Shown one piece after another: positions 35,651 to 45,252 of a DNA stretch of 64,000 nt (the first letter of the stretch is position 1; each line of letters starts with the position of its first letter). The notes under the pieces were generated by a model, which worked only from the letters and a program-made list of their open reading frames with translations, was not told where the DNA came from and searched no databases. This stretch comes from CAVQJU01 sp963729215 (GTDB taxonomy: Bacteria > Acidobacteriota > Vicinamibacteria > Vicinamibacterales > CAVVIG01): the NCBI GenBank assembly GCA_963729215.1, contig CAVSND010000016.1:124001-188000 (forward strand). Reading direction: 5' to 3'. The translations under genes were made by a program, and so were the position numbers.

Positions 35651-36102
35651 TGCCTCTGGTGGACGAGGTCGGCGTGGCGATCGCGGACGCGATGCGTCAG
35701 CGCGAGACCGTGCGCCTCAGCGCGCTCAGGATGCTCAAAGCGGCGTTCATGAACAAGAGCATCGAGAAGAAGCACGACCTCGACGATGCCGAGGCGCGGC
35801 AGGTGGTCGCCGCGCTCGTCAAACAGCGCAAAGACTCAATCGAACAGTTCACGAAAGGCGGCCGCCAGGATCTCGCCGACAAGGAAGCGGCTGAGATCGT
35901 TGTCCTCGAGGCCTACCTGCCCGCCGCCGCCGATTCCGCGACTGTCGATGCGGCAGTCGCCGCGGCCATCGCCGAGACCGGCGCGACCTCGCCCAAGGAC
36001 ATGGGTCGCGTCATGAAAGCCGCGATGGCGAAGCTCGTGGGACAGCACGTCGATGGCAAGACGGTGAACGAGCTCGTGCGCAAGCATCTCGGCGGCGCTT
36101 GA
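35650..36102 (+). CDS. GatB/YqeY domain protein
   Basis: A 150-residue all-helical protein of the YqeY family: IADAMRQRETVRLSALRMLKAAFMNKSIEKKHDLDD, then VKQRKDSIEQFTKGGRQDLADKEAAEIVVLEAYLPAA, and SPKDMGRVMKAAMAKLVGQHVDGKTVNELVRKHL. The C-terminal part resembles the tail domain of GatB of the tRNA-dependent amidotransferase. The free-standing protein's role is not settled. Its start (TGATG) overlaps the upstream stop, and its stop overlaps the murJ start. Confidence 0.9.
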   Translation: MPLVDEVGVAIADAMRQRETVRLSALRMLKAAFMNKSIEKKHDLDDAEARQVVAALVKQRKDSIEQFTKGGRQDLADKEAAEIVVLEAYLPAAADSATVDAAVAAAIAETGATSPKDMGRVMKAAMAKLVGQHVDGKTVNELVRKHLGGA

Positions 36103-37682
36103 CCGTATCGCGTCCGCCCCTCCTCGCCCACTCGGCTGGCCTCACAGGCGCCGCGACACTCGTCAGCCGGATTCTGGGCCTGCTCAGGGATCAAGTCCTC
36201 GCCGCCATCTTTGGCGCCAGCAATGACATGGACGCCTTCGTCGTGGCGTTCCGCATCCCGAACCTCGTCCGCGATCTGTTCGCCGAAGGCGCCATGAGCG
36301 CCGCGTTCGTGCCCACGTTCACGGAGCGGCTCGCGCTCGACGGCAAGAACAGCGCGTGGCGTCTGGCCAACAACCTGCTGGGGGCTCTCCTCGTCACCAC
36401 TTCTGCGCTGGTGGTGCTGGGGATCGTCTTCGCGCGCCCGCTCGTAACTCTGTACGCGGGGGATTTCGCCCGCGTCCCGGGAAAGGTGGATCTCACCATC
36501 CGGCTGACCCGGATGCTGCTTCCGTTTCTGCCCATGGTCGCCGGTGCGGCGGCCCTGATGGGTATGCTCAACTCCCTGCACTACTTCTTTGTGCCGGCGC
36601 TGGCGCCGGCGCTTTTCAACATCGCCACCATCGTCTGCGCGTTTCTCCTCGTGCCGTTGATGCCCGCGCTCGGATTGCCTCCGATTACCGCCATCGCGAT
36701 TGGAGCGCTGCTCGGCGGTGTGCTGCAGGTGCTCGTGCAGTGGCCGCCGCTGCGGCGGGAGGGGTTCCGGTATCGCTTCATGCTCGATGTGCGTGAACCG
36801 GGACTCCGGCGCGTGCTGATGCTGATGGGCCCGGGCACGATCGGCCTTGCCGCGACACAGGTGAATCTGTTCGTGAACACGCTGCTGGCGACCACTCAGG
36901 GCACGGGCGCCGTCTCATGGTTGTCGTTCGCGTTCAGGTTGATGTACCTCCCCATCGGGCTGTTCGGTGTGTCCATTGCGACGGCGGCGCTGCCCGCCGT
37001 GTCCCGCTTCGCGGCGGTGGGCGACGAAGACGGAATCCGCCGGACCGCGGCGCAGGCAATGGCGATGATGATGGTCCTGAACGTGCCCGCCACGCTCGGC
37101 CTCGTGACGCTGGCCGATCCGATCGTCCGGCTGTTGTTCGAGCGCGGACACTTTACGGCGTCCGATACGGCGTCGACGGCCGCCGCCCTGAGGTTCTACG
37201 CCATCGGGCTGATTGGCTACGCGACGGCCCGAATCATTTCGCCGGTGTTCTACGCGATGAAGCGCAGCCGTGTGCCGGTCGTCGTCAGCGTTTGCACGGT
37301 CGCTATCAACCTTGCCGCGAATATCGCGCTCGTGCGCCTGATGGGGTTCAGAGGACTCGCGTTGGGAACGTCGCTGGCGATGCTGGTCAATGGCGTCGCG
37401 CTTTTGGTGCTGTTGCGCCGGCGCCTGCACGGTGTCGAGGAGGCTTACCTCAGCATGACGTTCGTCAAGGTCACGGTCGCCGCCGGGCTGATGGCTGCCG
37501 TCGCGGTTACCGTCGAGCGGCTTGCGGGACGCCTGATACCTGGCGGCGCCAGCGTCTTACAGGCGGCGCGGCTAGGCCTGGCCATCGCTGCCGGCCTGGC
37601 CACGCTGGCCAGCGCTGCAAAGCTGCTGCGAATTCGTGAATTCGATGCCGCCATTGCCGGGGTCAGGGCCAGACTGATGTAG
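36099..37682 (+). CDS. murJ: Lipid II flippase MurJ (MviN)
   Basis: MOP-superfamily transporter that flips lipid II to the periplasm. The 527-residue protein is strongly hydrophobic with about 14 membrane segments. It shows family motifs LVSRILGLLRDQVLAAIFGASNDMDAFVVAFRIPNLVRDLFAEGAMSAAFVP, GTGAVSWLSFAFRLMYLPIGLFGVSIATAALP, and RIISPVFYAMKRSRVPV with conserved arginines lining the cavity. The TTG start at 36099 overlaps the YqeY stop by four bases. It lies outside the dcw cluster but supplies its missing flippase. Confidence 0.94.
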   Translation: MTVSRPPLLAHSAGLTGAATLVSRILGLLRDQVLAAIFGASNDMDAFVVAFRIPNLVRDLFAEGAMSAAFVPTFTERLALDGKNSAWRLANNLLGALLVTTSALVVLGIVFARPLVTLYAGDFARVPGKVDLTIRLTRMLLPFLPMVAGAAALMGMLNSLHYFFVPALAPALFNIATIVCAFLLVPLMPALGLPPITAIAIGALLGGVLQVLVQWPPLRREGFRYRFMLDVREPGLRRVLMLMGPGTIGLAATQVNLFVNTLLATTQGTGAVSWLSFAFRLMYLPIGLFGVSIATAALPAVSRFAAVGDEDGIRRTAAQAMAMMMVLNVPATLGLVTLADPIVRLLFERGHFTASDTASTAAALRFYAIGLIGYATARIISPVFYAMKRSRVPVVVSVCTVAINLAANIALVRLMGFRGLALGTSLAMLVNGVALLVLLRRRLHGVEEAYLSMTFVKVTVAAGLMAAVAVTVERLAGRLIPGGASVLQAARLGLAIAAGLATLASAAKLLRIREFDAAIAGVRARLM

Positions 37683-37702
37683 TACGATTCAGGACTTCAG
37701 CA

Positions 37703-38479
37703 ATGCCTCGATATCCCTCTCGCTACGTGTCCCAGTCGTCTTCGTTTTCGATCGGACCGGGACCGATTTCGACGGCGCTCAAGACGATCATCGCGGCGAA
37801 CGTGGTGATGTTCCTGATCACCACGTTTGTACCGCAGCTGCGCATCACGCTCGGACTCGTTCCGGCCTGGGTCCTGCGCGACGGGCGCGTGTGGACGCTC
37901 GTCACGTACATGTTCGTGCACGCCGACACGCTCCACATCCTCTTCAACATGCTGATCCTGTGGTTCATCGGGGCGGAGCTCGAACGCCTCTGGGGATCCG
38001 CGGGATTTGCGAAGTTTTACTTCACGGCGGGGATTGGCGCGGGAATCCTGACCACCCTCCTGTCGCTCATTTCGTACGGCCCGCTGGCGCAGCTGAACAG
38101 CTCGGACATCATCGGCGCGTCGGGCGCGATCTACGGTCTGTTGCTCGCGTATGCGATCTACTTTCCCAACCGCCTGATCCCGCTCTATTTCGTCTTCCCT
38201 ATCCCGGCGCGGATCTTCGTCCTCATCCTGGGATCGATCGCGTTTTTGTCATCGATCTCGGCAAACGGCGGCGGCGTGGCCAACGCCACCCACCTGGGCG
38301 GCCTCCTCGTCGCGTATGTGTATCTCAAAGGCCTGCGGTTGCGGCTCAGTCCCTGGGCGGAAGTGAAGTATCGATATGTGAAGTGGAAGATCGGCCGCGC
38401 CCGGAAGAAGTTCGACGTCTATTCGGGCGGCCGCTCCGGCAAGGACGAGAACAACCGCTGGGATCGACGGGTGCACTGA
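37703..38479 (+). CDS. Rhomboid-family intramembrane serine protease
   Basis: A 258-residue membrane protein with six hydrophobic segments. The catalytic serine lies in GASGAIYGLLLAYAIYFPNR and the catalytic histidine in ATHLGGLLVAYVYL. The L1-loop region carries WTLVTYMFVHADTLHILFNMLILWFIG. The cytoplasmic C-terminal tail is basic (RLSPWAEVKYRYVKWKIGRARKKF). Substrates are unknown. A TACGAT hexamer 14 bases before ATG 37703, in the 20-base gap after murJ, could give a separate promoter. It converges on the cupin gene with 10 bases between. Confidence 0.92.
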   Translation: MPRYPSRYVSQSSSFSIGPGPISTALKTIIAANVVMFLITTFVPQLRITLGLVPAWVLRDGRVWTLVTYMFVHADTLHILFNMLILWFIGAELERLWGSAGFAKFYFTAGIGAGILTTLLSLISYGPLAQLNSSDIIGASGAIYGLLLAYAIYFPNRLIPLYFVFPIPARIFVLILGSIAFLSSISANGGGVANATHLGGLLVAYVYLKGLRLRLSPWAEVKYRYVKWKIGRARKKFDVYSGGRSGKDENNRWDRRVH

Positions 38480-38489
38480 CCGGAACGAA

Positions 38490-38852
38490 TCAGCGCCGCA
38501 GGTAGTCGTCCGTGTGATCCAGCCAGTCCTGGCGGATGGGGCTGAAGACGTCGAGCTCGAACGTGTCTTCGAGCGCCTCGGCCTGGTGCTCGACCCACGA
38601 CGGAATGTGGAGCACCTCTCCTTCGCGCAGCGTCACTTCCATCCCGCCGACCAGAAACTTGAGCGCGCCCTGAAGAACATAGGTCATCTGCTCGCTCTCG
38701 TGCGAGTGCATCGGCACGAGGCACCCTTGTTTCAAATAGACCTGCGCGAGCATTTCCCGTTCGCCTGTCACGATCTTCCGCGACAGCGTCTCCGTGACTT
38801 TCTCCAGCGCAATTTCATCCCAGCGGTGGAGGCGCACGGGCGCGGTGCTCAT
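38490..38852 (-). CDS. Small cupin-domain protein
   Basis: A 120-residue single-domain cupin. Motif 1 is GCLVPMHSHESEQMTYVLQGALKFLVG with the two histidines and glutamate that bind metal; motif 2 is LREGEVLHIPSWVEHQAEAL with the last histidine. The closing segment DTFELDVFSPIRQDWLDHTDDYLR matches the family often annotated as cupin, pectin-degradation (KdgF-like). The substrate is not deducible. ATG 38852 is chosen because upstream codons in this frame do not resemble protein. It is divergent from the E1 gene. Confidence 0.85.
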   Translation of the reverse strand: MSTAPVRLHRWDEIALEKVTETLSRKIVTGEREMLAQVYLKQGCLVPMHSHESEQMTYVLQGALKFLVGGMEVTLREGEVLHIPSWVEHQAEALEDTFELDVFSPIRQDWLDHTDDYLRR

Positions 38853-38896
38853 GTTTTCACGGCTCACCGGGCCAATACTACCATTCGGGCTGGATG

Positions 38897-38902
38897 TATA
38901 AT
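38897..38902 (+). promoter_or_regulatory. -10 element TATAAT of the E1 gene, 9 nt before ATG
   Basis: A perfect TATAAT is followed by nine bases and ATG 38912. Transcription would then begin two or three bases before the start codon, so the mRNA would be nearly leaderless. No good -35 is seen. An apparent earlier ATG at 38894 overlaps this box and is not used. Confidence 0.6.
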
Positions 38903-38911
38903 TCGGTTGGC

Positions 38912-41068
38912 ATGAAGGCCTCCACCGTGGTGAACGGCCGCGAGGCGACGGCGGCAACCCCGTCGTCGGATACATCCGCCTCGGGCGGAGCAGATCTCGG
39001 CGAAGCCGACCTGCTGCGAGCGTATCGGTGCATGCTCCTCTCTCGGAAGATCGACGACAAAGAAATCAAGCTCAAGGATCAGAGCAAAACCTACTTTCAA
39101 ATCAGCGGCGCCGGACACGAGGCCGTCCTCGTCGCGGCCGGCATGGTGCTCAAGGCGGGATACGACTGGTTTTTTCCGTACTACCGCGATCGGGCGCTCT
39201 GCCTGCAGCTTGGCGTGACACCGCTCGACATGCTGCTGGCGAGCGTCGGGGCGAAAGACGACCCGAGTTCCGGCGGACGCCAGATGCCGTCGCACTGGGG
39301 CGCCAAGGCCCTCAACATCGTGTCGGGATCGAGCGCGACGGGCATGAAGGTTCTGCACGCCATTGGCGCCGCGGAAGCCGGCATGATCTACGACCGCGTC
39401 AGGGTCATCCCGGATCGCGACGCGAGGTATCACGGCGACGAGGTCGTATATGTCTCACTCGGCGACGGCACGACGAGCGAAGGCGAATTCTGGGAGGCGC
39501 TCAACGCCGCGTGCCTGAAGCGCCTGCCGGTGTTGTTTCTCGTCGAAGACAACGGCTACGCGATTTCGGTGCCTGTCGAGGCCCAAACCGCCGGCGGCGA
39601 TATCTCTCGACTGGTCAGCTCGTTTCCGGGCCTGCATGTCGAGTCCGTCGACGGCACCGATTTCGTCGCCAGCTACCGGGCACTCCACGCGGCTGCCGCC
39701 TACGTCCGGAGCCGCCAGGGCCCCGCGTTCGTGCACGCGCGCGTCATCCGGCCGTACTCGCACTCCCATTCCGACGATGAGAAGCTCTACAAGACGCCGG
39801 CGGAGCGTGAGCACGAAGCGGCGCGCGATCCGCTTAAACGGTTCGCCGATTTCCTGCGCGCGAAGCACATCGCAACCGACGCAGATCTGGCAGCGACGCT
39901 GGCCGAGGTCGAAGCCGAGATCAACGAGGCCGCGCACACTGCTCTGCAGGCGCCAAAGCCAGCCAGGGACACGGCCACGCTCTGGGTTTACTCCCCCGAT
40001 GTGGATCCGGCGTCGGACGCGTTCGACACGCCCGCGCATCCCGAGGGGAAGGCAGACTCGATGGTTGCCGCCATCAACCACACGCTCAAGGACGAGATGG
40101 CGCGCAATCCCCGAATTGTCGTGTTCGGAGAAGACGTGGCGGATGCGAGCCGGCACGAGGCGCTCGGGGTCGTGCTGGGCAAGGGCGGCGTGTTCAAGCT
40201 CACGCACGGGCTGCAGCGGCTGTTTGGCGACGACCGCGTCTTCAATTCTCCGCTCGCCGAGGCGGCCATCATCGGGCGGGCGGTCGGAATGGCCGTGCGC
40301 AACCTGAAGCCGGTGGTGGAAATACAGTTCTTCGATTACATCTGGCCGGCCATGATGCAGTTGCGCGACGAGATGGCGATGCTTCGCTATCGGTCTGGCA
40401 ACAATTTCTCCTGCCCGATGGTCGTTCGCGTCCCCATCGGCGGCTACGTCAAGGGCGGGCCGTACCACAGCCAGTCCGGCGAGAGCATCTTCGCGCACTG
40501 CCCCGGCATTCGCATCGCGTTTCCGTCCAACGCCGCCGACGCGGCCGGACTTCTGCGGACCGCCATCCGTTGCGACGATCCGGTGATGTTTCTCGAGCAC
40601 AAGCACCTGTATCGCCAGACGTACAACAAGAGCGAGTATCCCGGCAAAGACTTCATGATTCCGTTCGGCAAGGCGAGCCTGCGCCGCGACGGATCCGATG
40701 TCGTCGTGGTCACGTGGGGCGCGCTGGTGCAGCGATCGCTCGTCGCCGCGCACCAGGCCGAAAAAGACGGCATCAGCGCGGCCGTGCTCGACCTCCGGAC
40801 CATCGCGCCGTACGACTGGGAGGCCATCGCGACGCTCGTCGCCCGCACGAACAGGGTGGTCGTCGCGCACGAAGATCAGCTCACGTGCGGCTTCGGCGCC
40901 GAGATTGCCGCGAGAATCGCCGGCGATCTCTTCGAGCATCTCGATGCCCCGATTCGCCGCGTCGGAGCGCTCGATACGCCGGTCGCCTACTGCCCCGACC
41001 TCGAGGACGTCATCCTGCCGCAGCCCGCGGACATCCTGAAAGCGATTCGAGAAACGGCCCGCTACTAA
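38912..41068 (+). CDS. 2-oxoacid dehydrogenase E1, fused alpha and beta subunits
   Basis: Thiamine-diphosphate-dependent decarboxylase component of a branched-chain or related 2-oxoacid dehydrogenase complex. The 718-residue protein joins E1-alpha (about 1-370) to E1-beta (about 385-718). The alpha part carries the ThDP motif GDGTTSEGEFWEALNAACLKRLPVLFLVEDNGYAI and the phosphorylation-loop-like YSHSHSDDEKLYKT. The beta part has VVFGEDVAD, SPLAEAAIIGRAVGMA, IQFFDYIWPAMMQ and PIGGYVKGGPYHSQS. E2 and E3 genes are not in this window. ATG 38912 follows a TATAAT box. Confidence 0.92.
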   Translation: MKASTVVNGREATAATPSSDTSASGGADLGEADLLRAYRCMLLSRKIDDKEIKLKDQSKTYFQISGAGHEAVLVAAGMVLKAGYDWFFPYYRDRALCLQLGVTPLDMLLASVGAKDDPSSGGRQMPSHWGAKALNIVSGSSATGMKVLHAIGAAEAGMIYDRVRVIPDRDARYHGDEVVYVSLGDGTTSEGEFWEALNAACLKRLPVLFLVEDNGYAISVPVEAQTAGGDISRLVSSFPGLHVESVDGTDFVASYRALHAAAAYVRSRQGPAFVHARVIRPYSHSHSDDEKLYKTPAEREHEAARDPLKRFADFLRAKHIATDADLAATLAEVEAEINEAAHTALQAPKPARDTATLWVYSPDVDPASDAFDTPAHPEGKADSMVAAINHTLKDEMARNPRIVVFGEDVADASRHEALGVVLGKGGVFKLTHGLQRLFGDDRVFNSPLAEAAIIGRAVGMAVRNLKPVVEIQFFDYIWPAMMQLRDEMAMLRYRSGNNFSCPMVVRVPIGGYVKGGPYHSQSGESIFAHCPGIRIAFPSNAADAAGLLRTAIRCDDPVMFLEHKHLYRQTYNKSEYPGKDFMIPFGKASLRRDGSDVVVVTWGALVQRSLVAAHQAEKDGISAAVLDLRTIAPYDWEAIATLVARTNRVVVAHEDQLTCGFGAEIAARIAGDLFEHLDAPIRRVGALDTPVAYCPDLEDVILPQPADILKAIRETARY

Positions 41069-41086
41069 GACACTGGAGATCGCATC

Positions 41087-42106
41087 GTGAAGACGCGCTC
41101 TGCTCTTTCGTGCGTCAGTGTCTTCGTGACGGCTGCCACACCCGCGCTCCTCGCCCTGAGCACGGTGGTCCTGCGATCGGCCGACTCGATCCCCGCTCAT
41201 ATCGCGGGACGATTCAGGGACGCCACAGGCTTCGAGCGGTCGGCGTCCGGGCAGTACTTCGTTTTCGATCGCCGGAGCCAGATCGTCTTCGGCGTCGACG
41301 CGGACCGCCAGAGCGCGTGGGAGATCGTGCACATCGGCAGCGAACCGGGCCGCATCATCAACCCGGTCGCCTTCGCCTCTGAGCCATCGGGCACGTTCGT
41401 CGTCGCCGACGCGCCGAACAACCAGGAGCGGATTCAGATCTTCACGCCCGCCGGCTTCAGGATCGGCGGCTTTCTTCTGCCGGGCCGCGCGCGGGCCCGC
41501 GTGGTTCTCGACGGCCTGGCCTTGAACGGCATTGGTTCACTGCAGTACACGGGGAAATCCGTCCTGCTCTCGCATCCGGACACCGGTTCCCTCATCACCG
41601 AATACTCGCTGGCCGGCACACCGATAAGGTCGTTCGGCGCTCTGAGGCGAACGGGCCACGAAGACGACCAGGCGCTTCACGTCGCGCTGAACGGCGGCCT
41701 GCCGGTGATCGACCCGCGCGGAGGCTTCTTCTTTGTCTTTCAGAGCGGCGAGCCCGTGTTCCGGAAATACGATGACGCAGGGACGCTGGTCTTCGAGCGC
41801 CGTATTCAGGGCCGCGAAATCGACGACGTTGTCGCCCACTTGCCGACGAGATGGCCGGCTCGTGGGGCGGATGCCGGCGAACTGCCGATTGCGCCGCCGA
41901 CCATCCGCACGGCGGCCGCCGACAGGAACGGTCACCTGTGGATCAGCTTCGTCGAGCCGTTCACCTACGAATTCGACGCGGACGGCGACAAGGTGCGCAC
42001 GGTGCAATTTCGCGCCGCGGGGATCGTGTCGCCAAACCACCTGTTCTTCGATGCGGCGGGACGGGTTCTGGTGACTCCCGGCCTCTACATGTTCGACGTG
42101 AAGTAG
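41087..42106 (+). CDS. Exported six-bladed beta-propeller-like protein, unknown function
   Basis: A 339-residue protein with an N-terminal signal peptide (KTRSALSCVSVFVTAATPALLALS). The body is a series of beta-rich repeats such as GQYFVFDRRSQIVFGVD, GTFVVADAPNNQERIQIFTPAG, GFFFVFQSGEPVFRKYDDAG and GHLWISFVEPFTYEFDADG. This is the rhythm of NHL/6-bladed propeller proteins. No catalytic residues are recognised. It begins at GTG 41087 after CTGGAG, 18 bases behind the E1 gene, so co-transcription is likely though the functional link is unclear. Confidence 0.75.
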   Translation: MKTRSALSCVSVFVTAATPALLALSTVVLRSADSIPAHIAGRFRDATGFERSASGQYFVFDRRSQIVFGVDADRQSAWEIVHIGSEPGRIINPVAFASEPSGTFVVADAPNNQERIQIFTPAGFRIGGFLLPGRARARVVLDGLALNGIGSLQYTGKSVLLSHPDTGSLITEYSLAGTPIRSFGALRRTGHEDDQALHVALNGGLPVIDPRGGFFFVFQSGEPVFRKYDDAGTLVFERRIQGREIDDVVAHLPTRWPARGADAGELPIAPPTIRTAAADRNGHLWISFVEPFTYEFDADGDKVRTVQFRAAGIVSPNHLFFDAAGRVLVTPGLYMFDVK

Positions 42107-42142
42107 CAGGAGCGCCACGACGGCCCTGCGGACGGCGCGTTG

Positions 42143-42148
42143 TAACAT
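42143..42148 (+). promoter_or_regulatory. -10-like TAACAT, 9 nt before the fadN-type start
   Basis: TAACAT is followed by nine bases and ATG 42158, the same geometry seen at 38897 and at the def/NUDIX pair. No convincing -35 is visible, so it is a candidate based on repeated spacing. Confidence 0.4.
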
Positions 42149-42157
42149 GATGGGTTG

Positions 42158-44443
42158 ATGTCGCTGATTCGCACGGTGGCTGTTCTCGGTGCGGGAACGA
42201 TGGGTGCGCAGATTGCCGCGCACTTCGCCAACGCGGGCGTCCCGGTCCTGCTCCTCGATCTCACGGCCGACATCGCGCGTGACGGCCTCAAGCGGGCACG
42301 CGCCCTCAAACCCGATCCGTTGTTCACGCCAGACACCGCGCCCCTGATCACGATCGGCGGATTCGACGCGGATTTCGGCCGCCTGGACGGCGTCGACTGG
42401 ATTCTCGAGGCCGTTGTCGAGCAGCTTGATGTGAAGCGCGCGTTGATCGAGCGCATCGAAGCCGTGCGGCGGCCGGACAGCATCATCACGTCGAATACCT
42501 CGGGCATTCAACTTTCGCGTATTGCCGACGGACGGAGCGCCGGGTTCCGGCGGCACTGGCTGGGCACGCATTTCTTCAACCCACCGCGCTATCTGGCACT
42601 CCTCGAGGTGATCCCGACCGCTGATACGGATCCAGGTGTCGTCGCACGGGTGTCCGAGTTCGCAGATCGCCGCCTCGGCAAGGGCGTGGTCGTCGCGAAG
42701 GACACGCCGAATTTCATCGCCAATCGCATCGGCCTGTACGGCGTCATCACGGTTCTGCGAACGCTCGAGGATGGAGGGTTGACGATCGAGGAGATCGACG
42801 CCATCACGGGCCCCGCGCTCGGACGACCGAAGAGCGCCACGTTCCGGACGATGGATATCGCCGGGCTCGATGTGCTCGGACATGTCGCGCGCAATCTCTC
42901 AACGCAACTGCCGGCCGGAGAAGCGCAGGCGTTTGCGCTGCCGCCGCTCGTCAACACGCTGATCGACGAAGGACGGGTTGGCGAGAAGGCCGGCCACGGA
43001 TTCTACAAGCGCGAAAAGACGTCGCGGGGCTCCGAGATCCTGACGCTCGATCCGCCGACGATGACATACCGGGCGAGAAAGTCCCCGCGCCTGGCGGCGC
43101 TCGATGCGGCACGGGCGATTGACGACGTCGCCGGGCGAACCAGAACGCTCTTCCTCGGTCATGACAACGTGGGCACATTCCTGCGCGCGACCCTCGGCCC
43201 GCTGCTGTTGTACGCGGCACGAGTCGCGCCCGATATCGCCTACTCGATCGATGACGTCGACCGCGCGATGCGGTGGGGCTTCGGCTGGGAGATGGGACCC
43301 TTCGAAATCTGGGACGCCATCGGTGTACGTGAAGTGCTGACGGCATGTGGGGACGTCGATCCGCCGCCGATCGTTGCCGAACTGCTCCGCGCCGGCCGCA
43401 ACCGGTTTCGCGACGCGGCGCTGCCGGCTTCCGGCCCCGATCGACAGCTGCTGGACGGTGCAAAGAAGAGCCGCGGAGTTGTGAAGACGAATCCGGGCGC
43501 CAGCCTGGTGGACCTCGGCGATGGAGTGCTGGCCGTCGAGTTCCATTCGAAAATGAACACGGTAGGCGGCGACACGCTCGAGATGCTGCACGCCGGCGTC
43601 AAGGAAGCATCGTCGAACTTCGCCGCGCTTGTTGTCGGCAACGATGCACCGAATTTCTCGGCGGGCGCGAACCTGATGCTGCTGCTCCTCGAGGCGCAGG
43701 AGGGCAACTGGGACGACCTCGATTTGATGGTGCGGTCGTTTCAGGGCACCACGCGGGCCCTGCAGTACGCGGACGTTCCCGTGATTGTCTGCCCGGCAGG
43801 GATGACGCTGGGCGGCGGCTGCGAAATCGCGCTGCACGGCGACCGGATACAGGCGGCGGCCGAGAGCTACATCGGCCTGGTTGAGGCCGGCGTCGGCCTG
43901 ATTCCCGCCGGCGGTGGCGCCAAGGAGATGCTCGCGCGATCGGTTGAGGGCCTGACGGATCCGCGGGCGGATCTGCTGCCAACGGTACAGAAGGTGTTCG
44001 AGACCATCGGCTTTGCCAAAGTGTCGACCAGCGGCGCCGACGCGCGACGCCTCGGCCTGTTACGGCCGGTGGACGCGATCACGATGAACCGCGAACGCCT
44101 GATGGCCGATGCGAAGGCCGTCGCGCTCGATCGCGTGCGCGAAGGCTATCGCCCGCCGGTGCCACGAACGGCCATCCCGGTCGGCGGCGAGGCCGTTCTG
44201 GCGCCGCTGAAGCTGGGCGTGCATCTGGCCTGGCGCGCCGGCCGCATCAGCGACCACGATGCGCTCGTCGGACGAACGCTCGCCGGCGTGCTGGCAGGCG
44301 GGCCGCTGCCGCATCAGACCACCGTGTCCGAGCAATACCTGCTGGATCTCGAGCGGGAGGCGTTCCTCAAGCTGTGCGGTGAACGCAAGACGCTCGAGCG
44401 AATTCAGCATACGCTCAAGACCGGCAAGCCGCTGAGGAACTGA
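42158..44443 (+). CDS. FadN/YusL-type 3-hydroxyacyl-CoA dehydrogenase/enoyl-CoA hydratase
   Basis: Bifunctional beta-oxidation enzyme of 761 residues. The dehydrogenase comes first: NAD loop VAVLGAGTMGAQIAAHFANAG at residues 8-28, SNTSGIQLSRIA, and GTHFFNPPRYLALLEVIPT with the catalytic histidine. A duplicated C-terminal HCDH domain follows. The enoyl-CoA hydratase/isomerase domain (about 450-640) comes last, with FSAGANLMLLL and GMTLGGGCEIALHGDRIQAAAESYIGLVEAGVGLIPAGGG. This order is the reverse of E. coli FadB and matches FadN/YusL. It leads the beta-oxidation operon and overlaps the next gene by one base. Confidence 0.92.
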   Translation: MSLIRTVAVLGAGTMGAQIAAHFANAGVPVLLLDLTADIARDGLKRARALKPDPLFTPDTAPLITIGGFDADFGRLDGVDWILEAVVEQLDVKRALIERIEAVRRPDSIITSNTSGIQLSRIADGRSAGFRRHWLGTHFFNPPRYLALLEVIPTADTDPGVVARVSEFADRRLGKGVVVAKDTPNFIANRIGLYGVITVLRTLEDGGLTIEEIDAITGPALGRPKSATFRTMDIAGLDVLGHVARNLSTQLPAGEAQAFALPPLVNTLIDEGRVGEKAGHGFYKREKTSRGSEILTLDPPTMTYRARKSPRLAALDAARAIDDVAGRTRTLFLGHDNVGTFLRATLGPLLLYAARVAPDIAYSIDDVDRAMRWGFGWEMGPFEIWDAIGVREVLTACGDVDPPPIVAELLRAGRNRFRDAALPASGPDRQLLDGAKKSRGVVKTNPGASLVDLGDGVLAVEFHSKMNTVGGDTLEMLHAGVKEASSNFAALVVGNDAPNFSAGANLMLLLLEAQEGNWDDLDLMVRSFQGTTRALQYADVPVIVCPAGMTLGGGCEIALHGDRIQAAAESYIGLVEAGVGLIPAGGGAKEMLARSVEGLTDPRADLLPTVQKVFETIGFAKVSTSGADARRLGLLRPVDAITMNRERLMADAKAVALDRVREGYRPPVPRTAIPVGGEAVLAPLKLGVHLAWRAGRISDHDALVGRTLAGVLAGGPLPHQTTVSEQYLLDLEREAFLKLCGERKTLERIQHTLKTGKPLRN

Positions 44444-45252
44444 TGCCTGTGCCCGGGGAAGAGAAAGAGGAAGTGGAAGTCAAAGACCTGGGCAACGGCC
44501 GAGTGCTCGTGCTCGTGCCGGGCATTCCGGGTCCCTGGCAGTACGTCGGCCCCGCGGTCGACGCCCTGGCGGCGCGCTTCCATGTCGTCACCTTTTCCCT
44601 CGGGGCGGACATGACGGATGCCCGGTCCCTTGTAGAGAGTGAGGTCGAGCGGGTGAAAGGGATCCTCGACGCACGCCGGCTCGAGCGCGCGATTGTCTGC
44701 GGCATCTCGTACGGCGGCGTTGTCGCGACCTCGTTTGCAGCGAGATATCCATCGCGGACAAGCGCCCTCGTCATTGCCTCGGCGCCGGGTGCTGGCTGGC
44801 ATCTGAGGCCTCGCCACGAGATCTATGCCCGATGGCCGCTGATATTTGGTCCCCTGTTCCTCGCCGAATCGCCGTTCCGGCTGAGGGCCGAGTTAGCTGC
44901 GGCGTTGCCTGCCCTTTCTGACCGCTGGAGGTTTGCGCGCTGGCAGCTCGGCACGTTCGTCGGCAGACCGTTTTCCCTGTCGCAGATGGCCGCCCGTGCG
45001 CGCGCGCTCGCCTCGCACGACATCGTCGCCGACTGCCAGCGTGTCGCGGCCCCGACGCTCGTCGTCACCGGTGAGCGCGACCTGGACCGGGTCGTTCCTG
45101 TCGACAGCACCGCGACCTACTCCCAGCTCATTCCAGGCGCCAGAAGCGCCGTGCTGGAGCGCACCGGCCACCTCGGAACGATCACAAGGCCGGCGATGTT
45201 TGCTGACATGGTGCATGTGTTCGTCCGACAAATGGCGGAGGCGGTGGCCTGA
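44443..45252 (+). CDS. Alpha/beta hydrolase
   Basis: A 269-residue alpha/beta-hydrolase fold protein. The nucleophile is Ser89 in VCGISYGGVVA, the acid probably Asp in VVTGERDLDRVVP, and the histidine in ERTGHLGTITRP. The oxyanion region is LVPGIPGPWQY. No export signal is seen. It lies inside the fatty-acid oxidation operon with one-base overlaps on both sides, suggesting thioesterase- or lipase-like action on acyl substrates, which is inference. Confidence 0.87.
   Translation: MPVPGEEKEEVEVKDLGNGRVLVLVPGIPGPWQYVGPAVDALAARFHVVTFSLGADMTDARSLVESEVERVKGILDARRLERAIVCGISYGGVVATSFAARYPSRTSALVIASAPGAGWHLRPRHEIYARWPLIFGPLFLAESPFRLRAELAAALPALSDRWRFARWQLGTFVGRPFSLSQMAARARALASHDIVADCQRVAAPTLVVTGERDLDRVVPVDSTATYSQLIPGARSAVLERTGHLGTITRPAMFADMVHVFVRQMAEAVA

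Noticed and set aside
38894..38911. ATG 38894 as the start of the E1 gene
   Set aside because: It overlaps the TATAAT box and adds residues without family match; ATG 38912 fits better.
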